A stretch of DNA of 11,109 nucleotides. Origin: Fen-7 sp041494285. Its GTDB lineage: Archaea > Halobacteriota > Methanosarcinia > Methanotrichales > Methanotrichaceae. The position numbers and the translations under genes are program-made. Shown here in pieces: positions 5,840 through 11,109 of the stretch (the first letter of the stretch is position 1; the number at the start of each line of letters is the position of its first letter). The stretch spans positions 1-11,109 of the forward strand of contig JBGQAL010000090.1 in NCBI GenBank assembly GCA_041494285.1, given 5' to 3'. A model generated the notes under the pieces. It worked only from the letters and a program-made list of their open reading frames with translations, searched no databases and was not told where the DNA came from.

Positions 5840-7456
5840 TCAACTCCCCAGCAACTCCTTCTCTTCCTCTTCTGTGATCTTGGCCATGACCTCTTCAGGA
5901 AGCCCCGTAAAGATAGCCTTGCCGTTGCGCATGAGCAGGGCCCTATCGCATACGTTCTTTACGAAGTCCATGTCGTGGCTGACAATGACGAAGGTCTCGG
6001 CCAGCTCGGCTCTGGCGTTTAGGATGGATTTTGTAACTTCGATCTTGGTTATGGGGTCCATGGTTCCTGTGGGCTCGTCCAGGATCACAATGCTTGGCTC
6101 CTTGATTAGAACCTGAGCCATGGCTATTCTGTGGCGCTCTCCCTCGGAAAGCTCATCTGGCATCTTGTTTAACACAGCCTCAGCTTGCTCGTCAGTGAAG
6201 CCGACCGTTGTCAGAGTGTGGATGGCCTTTCTCTCTGCCAGCTCGAAAGGAAGAGCGAGGCCAATGGACTCGGTGAGGTTGTCGATTACGTTTCTTGACG
6301 GATAGAGGGTGTACTCCTGGTGAAGGATTCCAATGTACTTGGTAGCCCTTCCCCTACCGTTCGATCCCAGGATGTTCATGTCCACCCACTCATCACCAAC
6401 TCTTACCAAGGCGTTTCCGGATGTAGAGGTGATGATGCCGCTTATTATCTTAGACAGAGTGGTCTTTCCGCCGCCGCTGACTCCAACCAGTCCGAAGATC
6501 TCTCCTTCTTTCACATCAAAGCTGACACCGTCAACGGCTTTGACAACGCCTCTGTCTATGCTGATGTATCTCTTGGAAAGCTCGTTTACTCTGATGATCG
6601 GTTCGCCTACCTCTACTGCTTCCCTGTGCCCAAGTTCGCCTGCCATTGAGAGGAACTGTGCGGCCACGTCCTTGGGATCTCCAATGCACTTAATCTCGCC
6701 GTTGTCCAAGAGCACCGCCCTGTCGGTGAGGTCGACCATCACGTCCTCCCAGTGGCTCGTGATGATCAGGGTCATCTTGAAGTCCTTGACGGCCCTTCTT
6801 ATGGACTCGTGAACGACCTCTGCGGTAGAGGGGTCGAGGGTTCCAGTGGGTTCGTCCGCTAAAAGCAGCATGGGCGACTTTGCCAATTGCCGCGCCAGCA
6901 CAACTCGCTGCTTCTCTCCTCCTGAGAGCTCCCTGGCGACGTGCATCATCCGATGGGATAGATTTACCTCGTCCAGTAGGTCCGCCGCTCGATAAATGGT
7001 TATAGCCTCTCCTGAATCTTCAACGGCTCTCATGACGTTTACTATAACCCTCTCATCGCCGTAGAGAGCAAAAGTTCTCTGAAGCATGATGGCGACTCTT
7101 CTAACTATGTCCCTCCTCAGAGGATCGTTAACGTCTAAAGCGACGAAGTCGGCATCTTTGTGCTCTAAAATTCCGCCACACTTGCATTTCTGCCCGACGT
7201 GGCTGGGCGGTTCCACATGCCGACAGGATTTGCATCTAGCGACGTGGTATATAACGCTTCCAGTAATGTCTGGGAATGTCTCCACCCCTCGGAGCACATG
7301 CATTAAAACGCTTTTTCCTGAGCCGCTTCTGCCCAGAAAGCCGACAGATTCTCCCTCCTCTATTACAAGGTTGATTTTGCGCAGGGCTTCAACCTCACCA
7401 AAACGAATTGTCAGATCCCGGATCTCGATGAAAGGTGCCAAACTATCATGCCCCAT
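5840..7456 (-). CDS. atwA: Methyl-coenzyme M reductase activation component A2, double ABC ATPase
   Basis: This soluble tandem ABC ATPase (538 aa from the chosen ATG) powers reductive activation of MCR. NBD1 has Walker A GRSGSGKS (42-49), Q126, signature LSGGEKQR (177-184), Walker B LLLADEPTGTLD and H235. NBD2 has GVSGGGKT (325-332), Q380, signature LSEGERHR (436-443), Walker B VILDEPTGTMD and H494. No membrane spans are present, as expected for A2. Between Walker A and the Q-loop NBD1 carries an insert with C75, C78, C91 and C93 (CX2C..CXC), a zinc-ribbon-like site. The frame continues upstream to a TTG at 7522, but neither start has a convincing SD. The extra 22 residues look unlike the family N terminus, which normally begins just before the FIEIRDLTIRFG strand. 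The gene is first in the operon, 1 nt before mmp3. Confidence 0.95.
   Translation of the reverse strand: MGHDSLAPFIEIRDLTIRFGEVEALRKINLVIEEGESVGFLGRSGSGKSVLMHVLRGVETFPDITGSVIYHVARCKSCRHVEPPSHVGQKCKCGGILEHKDADFVALDVNDPLRRDIVRRVAIMLQRTFALYGDERVIVNVMRAVEDSGEAITIYRAADLLDEVNLSHRMMHVARELSGGEKQRVVLARQLAKSPMLLLADEPTGTLDPSTAEVVHESIRRAVKDFKMTLIITSHWEDVMVDLTDRAVLLDNGEIKCIGDPKDVAAQFLSMAGELGHREAVEVGEPIIRVNELSKRYISIDRGVVKAVDGVSFDVKEGEIFGLVGVSGGGKTTLSKIISGIITSTSGNALVRVGDEWVDMNILGSNGRGRATKYIGILHQEYTLYPSRNVIDNLTESIGLALPFELAERKAIHTLTTVGFTDEQAEAVLNKMPDELSEGERHRIAMAQVLIKEPSIVILDEPTGTMDPITKIEVTKSILNARAELAETFVIVSHDMDFVKNVCDRALLMRNGKAIFTGLPEEVMAKITEEEEKELLGS
5844..5849 (-). promoter_or_regulatory. Ribosome-binding site supporting the TTG start of mmp3
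   Basis: The minus strand reads GGGGAG, then 5 nt, then TTG at 5838. It lies inside the last codons of atwA. It is the main reason to accept a TTG start placed just after the upstream stop codon. Confidence 0.55.
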
Positions 7457-7504
7457 TAGATTGAGTGTAATGCAGTTTCTCTGCGTTATCCAGTTGGAAT
7501 GATG

Positions 7505-7512
7505 ATACTTAA
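7505..7512 (-). promoter_or_regulatory. Candidate TATA-like box proximal to atwA
   Basis: The minus strand reads GGATAAACTTAAGTATC. TTAAGTAT is a moderate match to the archaeal TATA element, with purine-rich DNA upstream. Initiation about 25 nt downstream would give a leader of roughly 28 nt before the ATG at 7456 and would exclude the TTG start at 7522. Confidence 0.3.
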
Positions 7513-7542
7513 GTTTATCCAAGGTTGTAACCGAACGGCCGA

Positions 7543-7554
7543 TAACGATCGTTA
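7543..7554. promoter_or_regulatory. 12-bp perfect palindrome, possible operator
   Basis: TAACGATCGTTA is fully palindromic. It lies about 40 bp upstream of the proximal TATA candidate and 87 bp upstream of the atwA start codon. The same half-sites (TAACGA and TCGTTA) recur with a 3-nt spacer at 9304-9318 in the spacer upstream of the CNNM gene, which makes a shared regulator conceivable. Binding by a protein is inference. Confidence 0.35.
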
Positions 7555-7606
7555 CAGCTTCCTGATCAAAGTATCTTCAAAGTCGATATCCGAATTAGTC
7601 AATTTA

Positions 7607-7616
7607 GTATTTTATG
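7607..7616 (-). promoter_or_regulatory. Candidate distal TATA-like box for atwA
   Basis: The minus strand reads CATAAAATAC. Initiation about 25 nt downstream (near 7585) would give a leader of roughly 130 nt that includes the palindrome at 7543-7554. It is neither clearly better nor worse than the proximal candidate. Confidence 0.3.
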
Positions 7617-7658
7617 GTTGAATTAGCTGAAAGCATAGGTGTTAACTTCGATCATTGG

Positions 7659-7674
7659 CCATTATTGATAATGG
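7659..7674. promoter_or_regulatory. Inverted repeat CCATTAT-TG-ATAATGG, possible operator
   Basis: Perfect 7-bp arms are separated by 2 nt. The size and spacing suit a dimeric helix-turn-helix regulator. It sits just upstream of the distal TATA candidate and next to the CTCTnAGATT repeat cluster. The other spacers do not contain this sequence. Confidence 0.35.
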
Positions 7675-7682
7675 AATTGAGT

Positions 7683-7759
7683 CTCTTAGATTGGCTCCTA
7701 GATGCTGTGCCTACTCTAGATTCTAGTATACTCTAAGATTTCGAATCTGCTCTGAGATT
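7683..7759. repeat. Four short direct repeats, consensus CTCT(n)AGATT
   Basis: The copies are CTCTTAGATT (7683-7692), CTCTAGATT (7714-7722), CTCTAAGATT (7731-7740) and CTCTGAGATT (7750-7759), all in one orientation. Copies 3 and 4 extend to a 13-mer match of 12/13 (CTCTnAGATTTCG) with a period of 19 bp. Starts are 31, 17 and 19 bp apart. The varying base falls at the centre of TCTnAGA, so each unit is nearly palindromic. The cluster lies 225-305 bp upstream of atwA and may be an array of regulator sites. Confidence 0.5.
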
Positions 7760-7818
7760 TCGGCAGTCAAAAGATTAGGTTCTCGGACAAATTTCACTAT
7801 ACGAGACTATTAAGAACA

Positions 7819-9120
7819 TCATCCGTTACTGCTTGATCCTGGCTTGATGATCATTTTATCGATCCTGTTCTCGTCCATGTCCACAACCTCAAAGCTGAGA
7901 TCATCCCATACAAACCTGTCTCCGGTAGAGGGAATTCGCCCCAAATGCATCATCACAAAGCCTCCAATGGTCTGGTAGTAGCCGCTATCTTCTCCTGGTA
8001 ACCTCTTCACGTGGAAGATCTCTTTGAACTCGCCCGTGGAGAGCATGCCATCTACCAGCCAAGAACCGTCATCACGCTTCACTACCTGGAGTTCGGTTGG
8101 CTTTCCTACGTAAGGTATGTCTCCGACAATGGCCTCAAGGATGTCCTTTAGAGTCACTAGGCCCTGAATTCCGCCATACTCATCTACGACCAGAGCCACG
8201 TGCACCCCGGATTGCCGGAACAGCTCCAGGATCTTAAGGGCAGCCATGCTCTCTGGTATGAACTGAGGGGACATCAGGGATGACTTCAGATCTACCTGCT
8301 GATCCTTTAAGCTGCAGGATAGCATGTCTCTGGCCCGAACGACGCCCAGTACATCGTCGAGGCTGCCTCTCCCTACGGGGAAAAGCGGGTAATCGCTCGC
8401 CTCCACCTTTCTCCTTATCTCCGCAGGAGAGTCGTCGATGTCCAGCCAGATAACATCAGCTCGGGGTATCATGAGGGAAGCCGCTCTCATGTCACTCAGA
8501 CGGAAGACCCTCTCCACTATGTCCTGTTCGACCTCCTCGAACACTCCAGCCCTGGTTCCTTCATCGATGAGGATCTTGATCTCTTCTTCGGTAACCGGAG
8601 GCTCTTCCACAGGTTTTATGCCAGCGATCTTCAAAACAAGATCAGTAGAAATGCTGAGGATATGGACGACTGGCGAGAGCAGCGACGATGCCATGTTCAT
8701 TGGGGATGCTATTAAAGAAGCAATCTTCTCAGGCCTGCTCATGCCCAGCCTTTTGGGAACCAGCTCCCCAACTACTAAGGAGAAATAGGAAATGACCATC
8801 ACCACTAGGATGATGCTTGCGATGTGACTGTAGGGAGTCAGCAGGGGAATTTCCTTCAGCCTGGCTTCCACTTCACCGGCAATAGTGGCTCCACCGAAAG
8901 CTCCTGCAAAGATGCTGATGAATGTTATGCCGATCTGAGAAGTAGATAGGAACCGGTTTGGAGATTTTGCAAGCTCCAGAGCCTTGCGGGCTCCTTCATC
9001 TCCTTCGCTGGCCTGCTGCTGCAAGCGGGCTTTCCGTGAGGAGACCAGAGCAATCTCGGACATAACGAAGATTCCGTTAATGATTATCAACAGGAAGATT
9101 ATTGCTATCTCAGTGATCAT
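7819..9120 (-). CDS. CNNM/CorC (HlyC) family membrane protein, probable Mg2+/divalent cation transporter
   Basis: This 433-aa protein has the complete CNNM/CorC layout. A DUF21 membrane domain covers residues 1-165, with spans near 2-24, 61-80, 98-118 and 137-160, including NGIFVMSEIALVSSRKARL and GELVPKRLG. An acidic linker with a helical bundle (175-210) follows. Two CBS domains lie at about 216-275 and 283-337, the second with VVDEYGGIQGLVTLKDILE. A C-terminal CorC_HlyC domain covers about 345-428. Family members from bacteria and methanogens are implicated in Na+-linked Mg2+ export, with the CBS pair binding ATP and Mg2+. The older label haemolysin is misleading. The start at 9120 is ATG, with AGGATGAT upstream as a weak SD. 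The gene stands alone: 362 nt to atwA on one side and 384 nt to the next gene on the other. No direct link to MCR activation is visible. Confidence 0.92.
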   Translation of the reverse strand: MITEIAIIFLLIIINGIFVMSEIALVSSRKARLQQQASEGDEGARKALELAKSPNRFLSTSQIGITFISIFAGAFGGATIAGEVEARLKEIPLLTPYSHIASIILVVMVISYFSLVVGELVPKRLGMSRPEKIASLIASPMNMASSLLSPVVHILSISTDLVLKIAGIKPVEEPPVTEEEIKILIDEGTRAGVFEEVEQDIVERVFRLSDMRAASLMIPRADVIWLDIDDSPAEIRRKVEASDYPLFPVGRGSLDDVLGVVRARDMLSCSLKDQQVDLKSSLMSPQFIPESMAALKILELFRQSGVHVALVVDEYGGIQGLVTLKDILEAIVGDIPYVGKPTELQVVKRDDGSWLVDGMLSTGEFKEIFHVKRLPGEDSGYYQTIGGFVMMHLGRIPSTGDRFVWDDLSFEVVDMDENRIDKMIIKPGSSSNG

Positions 9121-9147
9121 TAACTATCATCCTGGAGACATAAACTC

Positions 9148-9154
9148 GATATAC
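9148..9154 (-). promoter_or_regulatory. Alternative TATA-like box close to the CNNM gene
   Basis: The minus strand reads GAATTCGTATATCGAG, with GTATATC as the core. Initiation about 25 nt downstream would leave a leader of only a few nucleotides before the ATG at 9120. It is a poorer TATA match than the one at 9278-9287. Confidence 0.3.
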
Positions 9155-9277
9155 GAATTCGCACTTGCAAGCTAGGGCATCCCTCTCCGCATGGAACTGT
9201 AACCGCTGATACTTGGCACACGGTTGTGTTATTCTCCATCTATGCCGAATCTCCTGATTATCTAAGGTTCAAGATAA

Positions 9278-9287
9278 TATATATAAG
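9278..9287 (-). promoter_or_regulatory. Strong TATA box, likely promoter of the CNNM gene
   Basis: The minus strand reads CCAACTTATATATATTATC, the best archaeal TATA element in the window, with a plausible BRE (CAAC) upstream. It would start transcription near 9255, giving a leader of about 135 nt. The core is nearly symmetric, so promotion of a plus-strand transcript starting near 9308 cannot be excluded. Confidence 0.5.
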
Positions 9288-9302
9288 TTGGTGATGTGAC
9301 GG

Positions 9303-9319
9303 CTAACGAGGATCGTTAG
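9303..9319. promoter_or_regulatory. Inverted repeat CTAACGA-GGA-TCGTTAG, possible operator
   Basis: Perfect 7-bp arms are separated by 3 nt. The centre is about 29 bp upstream of the TATA box at 9278-9287 on the minus strand, which would suit an activator. It shares its half-sites with the palindrome upstream of atwA. Confidence 0.4.
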
Positions 9320-9442
9320 ATTGAAAACCAATCGGTTGAGCTGCTTTCGATTTCAGAGAATATTCTCGGTTATCAAATCTTGTTCACTCACAGTTATCAT
9401 CTGGAGATCCACAGATCATATTCTCTTCAAGCTAGATAATGG

Positions 9443-9481
9443 GGACGCTTTCGGGAATTGCCAGAGAAGTGGTGAGCGTCC
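9443..9481 (-). terminator. GC-rich stem-loop after the permease stop, possible 3' end
   Basis: GGACGCT (9443-9449) pairs perfectly with AGCGTCC (9475-9481) across a 25-nt loop, beginning about 24 nt past the TGA of the AI-2E-type gene. No U-run follows, so this is a 3'-UTR stem or mRNA end candidate rather than a classical terminator. Confidence 0.3.
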
Positions 9482-9504
9482 TGTTGCGATACTGATGCAA
9501 TAGC

Positions 9505-10548
9505 TCAGGCTACCTCATTGTCTTCTTCTGTCGTTTGCTTTGAGCGCTCTTCCTGGTTAACCTGATAGATGGCCACAAGCATACCCACCAGCGCAGGAGC
9601 AAGGAAGAACCCGGCAATTCCTGCCACCAAGCCGCCTCCCATGAAAGATATCATGACCAGAAGCGGATGCAGCGAGGATTTTGTGTATACGAAGTAAGGC
9701 CTTATGACCAGCTCTGCTATGTGGACCAGGACCGAGCCAACCGTGAAGAAGACCAGTGCATCGAAGGGTCCAAGGGTGAAGTACCTGTAGATCGACGCAG
9801 GGATGAAGACGAGCCAGGTCATGAAGGGGATAAGTCCGGCTAGAAAAACCATGCTGGCCAGGGCGTATGGTCGCGGAACACCGAACATGAAGAATATGAT
9901 TATCGACACAAGCCCTCCGGTGATGGCAGTGTAGACGCTGCCGAGGATTATACCGCTGAGGATTCTATCTATCCTCGTCAGATACTTCTCGTTCATCTCT
10001 GCCTTCTCCGGGGGTAAGACAGACATGAAGAAACCACCGAGCTTATGGCCATCTGCCAACAGGAAGTAACAGACGGGTAGCGATAGTATGAAGTTGAGCA
10101 CGCCCAGAGAGAATGCTTTGCCCAGTCCGAAGACCGGTATGCTACCGGCTATGGAGGCAGCTATTGAAACGACGTTCTTGATGCTCACGTTAAGCTCTTC
10201 CATCACGACCTGGGGAATGTGGAGATCCACGATGAGAAATGATGCTGCCTTGAGGATCTCTCCTTGGTGTTCAGCCATCCAGATGAACTGGTTTACAACT
10301 TCTATGGCTCCAATTCCAACGATCATGGATATGGGAATGGCTATGCAAATCGTGGCCACTGCAGATCCTAGCAGTCGTCTTTTCCCGAAAAGGTTTCTGA
10401 CCGGCAGGCCGACATATGCAAAGACCACGCCAAGGATCATGCCATCCAGCAGTGGGAACACCAGGTATGATATAAGTATGAGGGCAGCTACCACGACCAG
10501 CAACAGCAGCCGGTTCTCTCTCAGGTACAATCGATAATCGGAGCTCAT
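9505..10548 (-). CDS. AI-2E family (UPF0118) transporter-like permease
   Basis: This 347-aa polytopic membrane protein has about eight spans, near residues 13-33, 35-52, 61-83, 143-165, 200-222, 229-255, 262-283 and 298-328. A soluble, helix-rich stretch (85-135) lies between spans 3 and 4. This is the AI-2E/UPF0118 pattern, including the glycine-rich ending MGGGLVAGIAGFFLAPALVG (303-322) and a charged C-terminal tail. Family members have been linked to autoinducer-2 export in E. coli and to Na+/H+ antiport in some bacteria; the substrate in methanogens is unknown. The ATG at 10548 has no SD. A TATA-like TTATTTATC lies about 30-38 nt upstream, so the message is probably nearly leaderless. The gene is isolated, with spacers of 384 and at least 561 nt. 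Confidence 0.9.
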   Translation of the reverse strand: MSSDYRLYLRENRLLLLVVVAALILISYLVFPLLDGMILGVVFAYVGLPVRNLFGKRRLLGSAVATICIAIPISMIVGIGAIEVVNQFIWMAEHQGEILKAASFLIVDLHIPQVVMEELNVSIKNVVSIAASIAGSIPVFGLGKAFSLGVLNFILSLPVCYFLLADGHKLGGFFMSVLPPEKAEMNEKYLTRIDRILSGIILGSVYTAITGGLVSIIIFFMFGVPRPYALASMVFLAGLIPFMTWLVFIPASIYRYFTLGPFDALVFFTVGSVLVHIAELVIRPYFVYTKSSLHPLLVMISFMGGGLVAGIAGFFLAPALVGMLVAIYQVNQEERSKQTTEEDNEVA

Positions 10549-10577
10549 AAAGTTATTACACTTCTTTTACCCCCCAA

Positions 10578-10586
10578 GATAAATAA
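10578..10586 (-). promoter_or_regulatory. TATA-like box of the AI-2E-type permease gene
   Basis: The minus strand reads GGTTATTTATCTTGG. Initiation about 26 nt downstream falls near 10556, some 8 nt before the ATG, which agrees with the absence of an SD. A run of six G follows the box. Confidence 0.45.
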
Positions 10587-10689
10587 CCATTGGGCATTCC
10601 GACTTTAGAACGATATAGGAGTTCTGAATAACTCAATATCTTAGCACCGGGATGAGACTCGCACAAAAGCTGAAGGCAATGCACATTCT

Positions 10690-10813
10690 TTCTGGGGCAT
10701 CAGATGAAAGGAGCTTCCTCTGAAGCATCGAGAGGCTCACACGGACGAAAATGGAGATTGTTGAGCACCAATGTCATTCAGAACAGGCAAAGAACGCCGT
10801 TGATGCCCCAGAA
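10690..10813. repeat. 13-bp perfect inverted repeat around a 98-nt core
   Basis: TTCTGGGGCATCA (10690-10702) is the exact reverse complement of TGATGCCCCAGAA (10801-10813). The core contains a smaller hairpin, GCTTC-CTCT-GAAGC (10713-10726). The arrangement would suit a structured RNA of about 125 nt or the ends of a small decayed mobile element. There is no evidence of target-site duplication or a transposase. Confidence 0.4.
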
Positions 10814-11109
10814 GAGGTGGTGGTCATGATCCTGATGATCGATGATGTCACTGCTTCCAAGTCCGGACATGGAGGCGCGGACGGAATGCCATCGGCACGA
10901 CGGTCAGAAAATGGCAGAGATTTGAGTCAATAATTGCTAGATAGTTTGATCTTCACCTCTTAGTTCCTCAATTTATGGCAAACTCTAAGAATAAGAAGAT
11001 AAGCTAATCTTGCCAGAGGTAAATCTATCAATGGTAGAATCTGCTGATGGAGAGGACTCTTAGGACCTTCCCTCAATTGATGTGGCAATTATTACAGTCT
11101 TAGATGAAG

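Larger units (their letters stand above)
7457..7818. other. 362-nt spacer: control region of the MCR-activation operon
   Basis: AT-rich DNA lies between the end of the CNNM gene and the start of atwA. I find no coding potential beyond the doubtful 22-codon extension of atwA. It contains two dyads (7543-7554 and 7659-7674), a cluster of four CTCTnAGATT-like repeats (7683-7759), and two weak TATA-like boxes on the minus strand. It must hold both the 3' end of the CNNM transcript and the promoter of the seven- or eight-gene operon. No clear terminator hairpin is seen after the CNNM stop, only a 5-bp stem (TCTCG 7781-7785, CGAGA 7802-7806). Confidence 0.6.
9121..9504. other. 384-nt spacer between the CNNM gene and the AI-2E permease gene
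   Basis: No supportable gene is seen. A 60-codon plus-strand frame from a TTG at 9321 has no SD at a useful distance, no motif and spacer-like composition. The spacer holds two TATA candidates for the CNNM gene (9278-9287 and 9148-9154), the CTAACGA-GGA-TCGTTAG dyad at 9303-9319, and a GC-rich 7-bp stem (9443-9449 with 9475-9481) just after the permease stop. Confidence 0.6.
10549..11109. other. 561-nt end region without a supportable gene
   Basis: The first about 60 nt hold the permease promoter. Beyond that no frame has an SD, length or motif that supports a gene. The best frames are 60 codons on plus (10751-10933) and a His-rich 30-codon frame on minus (10778-10870), which overlap each other antisense. 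The stretch contains a 13-bp perfect inverted repeat (10690-10702 with 10801-10813). It also has CTCTnAG motifs at 10957-10963, 10983-10989 and 11057-11063, plus the related GTCTTAG at 11097-11103. I do not recognise a tRNA or insertion sequence. Confidence 0.55.

Noticed and set aside
7781..7806. Terminator hairpin after the CNNM stop
   Set aside because: Only a 5-bp stem (TCTCG/CGAGA) with a 16-nt loop and no U-run; too weak to call.
7819..9120. Haemolysin annotation for the CNNM/CorC protein
   Set aside because: The HlyC/TlyC name is historical; the DUF21-CBS-CBS-CorC layout indicates an ion transporter, with no toxin features.
9321..9503. 60-codon plus-strand frame from a TTG downstream of the strong TATA box
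   Set aside because: It is positioned to be transcribed from the near-symmetric TATA at 9278-9287, but it has a TTG start, no SD and no recognisable protein character.
10778..10870. His-rich 30-codon minus-strand frame (contains DHQDHDHHLFWGING)
   Set aside because: Striking histidine cluster and an ATG start, but no SD and very short. The composition may just reflect the GATGATC-rich DNA. Worth keeping only if conserved in relatives.
10751..10933. 60-codon plus-strand frame starting with ATG
   Set aside because: No SD at a useful distance, low-complexity acidic/serine content, and it overlaps a competing antisense frame.
1..11109. CRISPR arrays, tRNA/rRNA genes, transposases or prophage genes
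   Set aside because: No regularly spaced repeats, clover-leaf features or recognisable mobile-element proteins were seen on either strand.

Overview
The window comes from a methanogenic (or methane/alkane-oxidising) archaeon of the Euryarchaeota type. Seven consecutive genes belong to families known essentially only from organisms with methyl-coenzyme M reductase (MCR). Archaeal features agree with this: GGAGG/GGTGAT ribosome-binding sites, ATG, GTG and TTG starts, TATA-like boxes in AT-rich spacers, and a dense operon. Coding DNA is moderately GC-rich and the spacers clearly AT-rich. A Methanothrix/Methanosaeta-like or other class II methanogen would fit, but this is an impression and not a placement. 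All ten confident genes lie on the minus strand.

MCR-activation operon (7456 down to 228, transcribed right to left): atwA (component A2, double ABC ATPase), mmp3, mmp6, mmp5, mmp15, mmp17, mmp7, and an AhpD-like carboxymuconolactone decarboxylase (CMD) family protein. The seven methanogenesis genes either overlap by 4-8 nt or lie 1-8 nt apart, mostly with strong SD sites, so translation is probably coupled. AtwA, Mmp3, Mmp7 and Mmp17, together with McrC (not in this window), form the ATP-driven complex that reductively activates the Ni-F430 of MCR. Mmp5, Mmp6 and Mmp15 are conserved partners of less certain role. Mmp15 is an ATPase of the BadF/HgdC low-potential electron activator type, and Mmp5 carries a compact CX3CX2C motif. 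The AhpD-like protein closing the operon keeps the full AhpD catalytic pentad and adds a cysteine-rich tail.

The spacer upstream of atwA (7457-7818) is rich in structure: two dyads, four CTCTnAGATT-like repeats and weak TATA candidates. It is the most likely control region for the operon.

Two stand-alone membrane protein genes lie further right. One is a CNNM/CorC-type divalent cation transporter (7819-9120) with a good TATA box 160 nt upstream of its start. The other is an AI-2E-family (UPF0118) permease (9505-10548). The spacer between them holds a second TAACGA/TCGTTA dyad and a GC-rich stem-loop. The right end (10549-11109) and the left end (1-224) contain no supportable gene. The right end does hold a perfect 13-bp inverted repeat and further CTCTnAG motifs.
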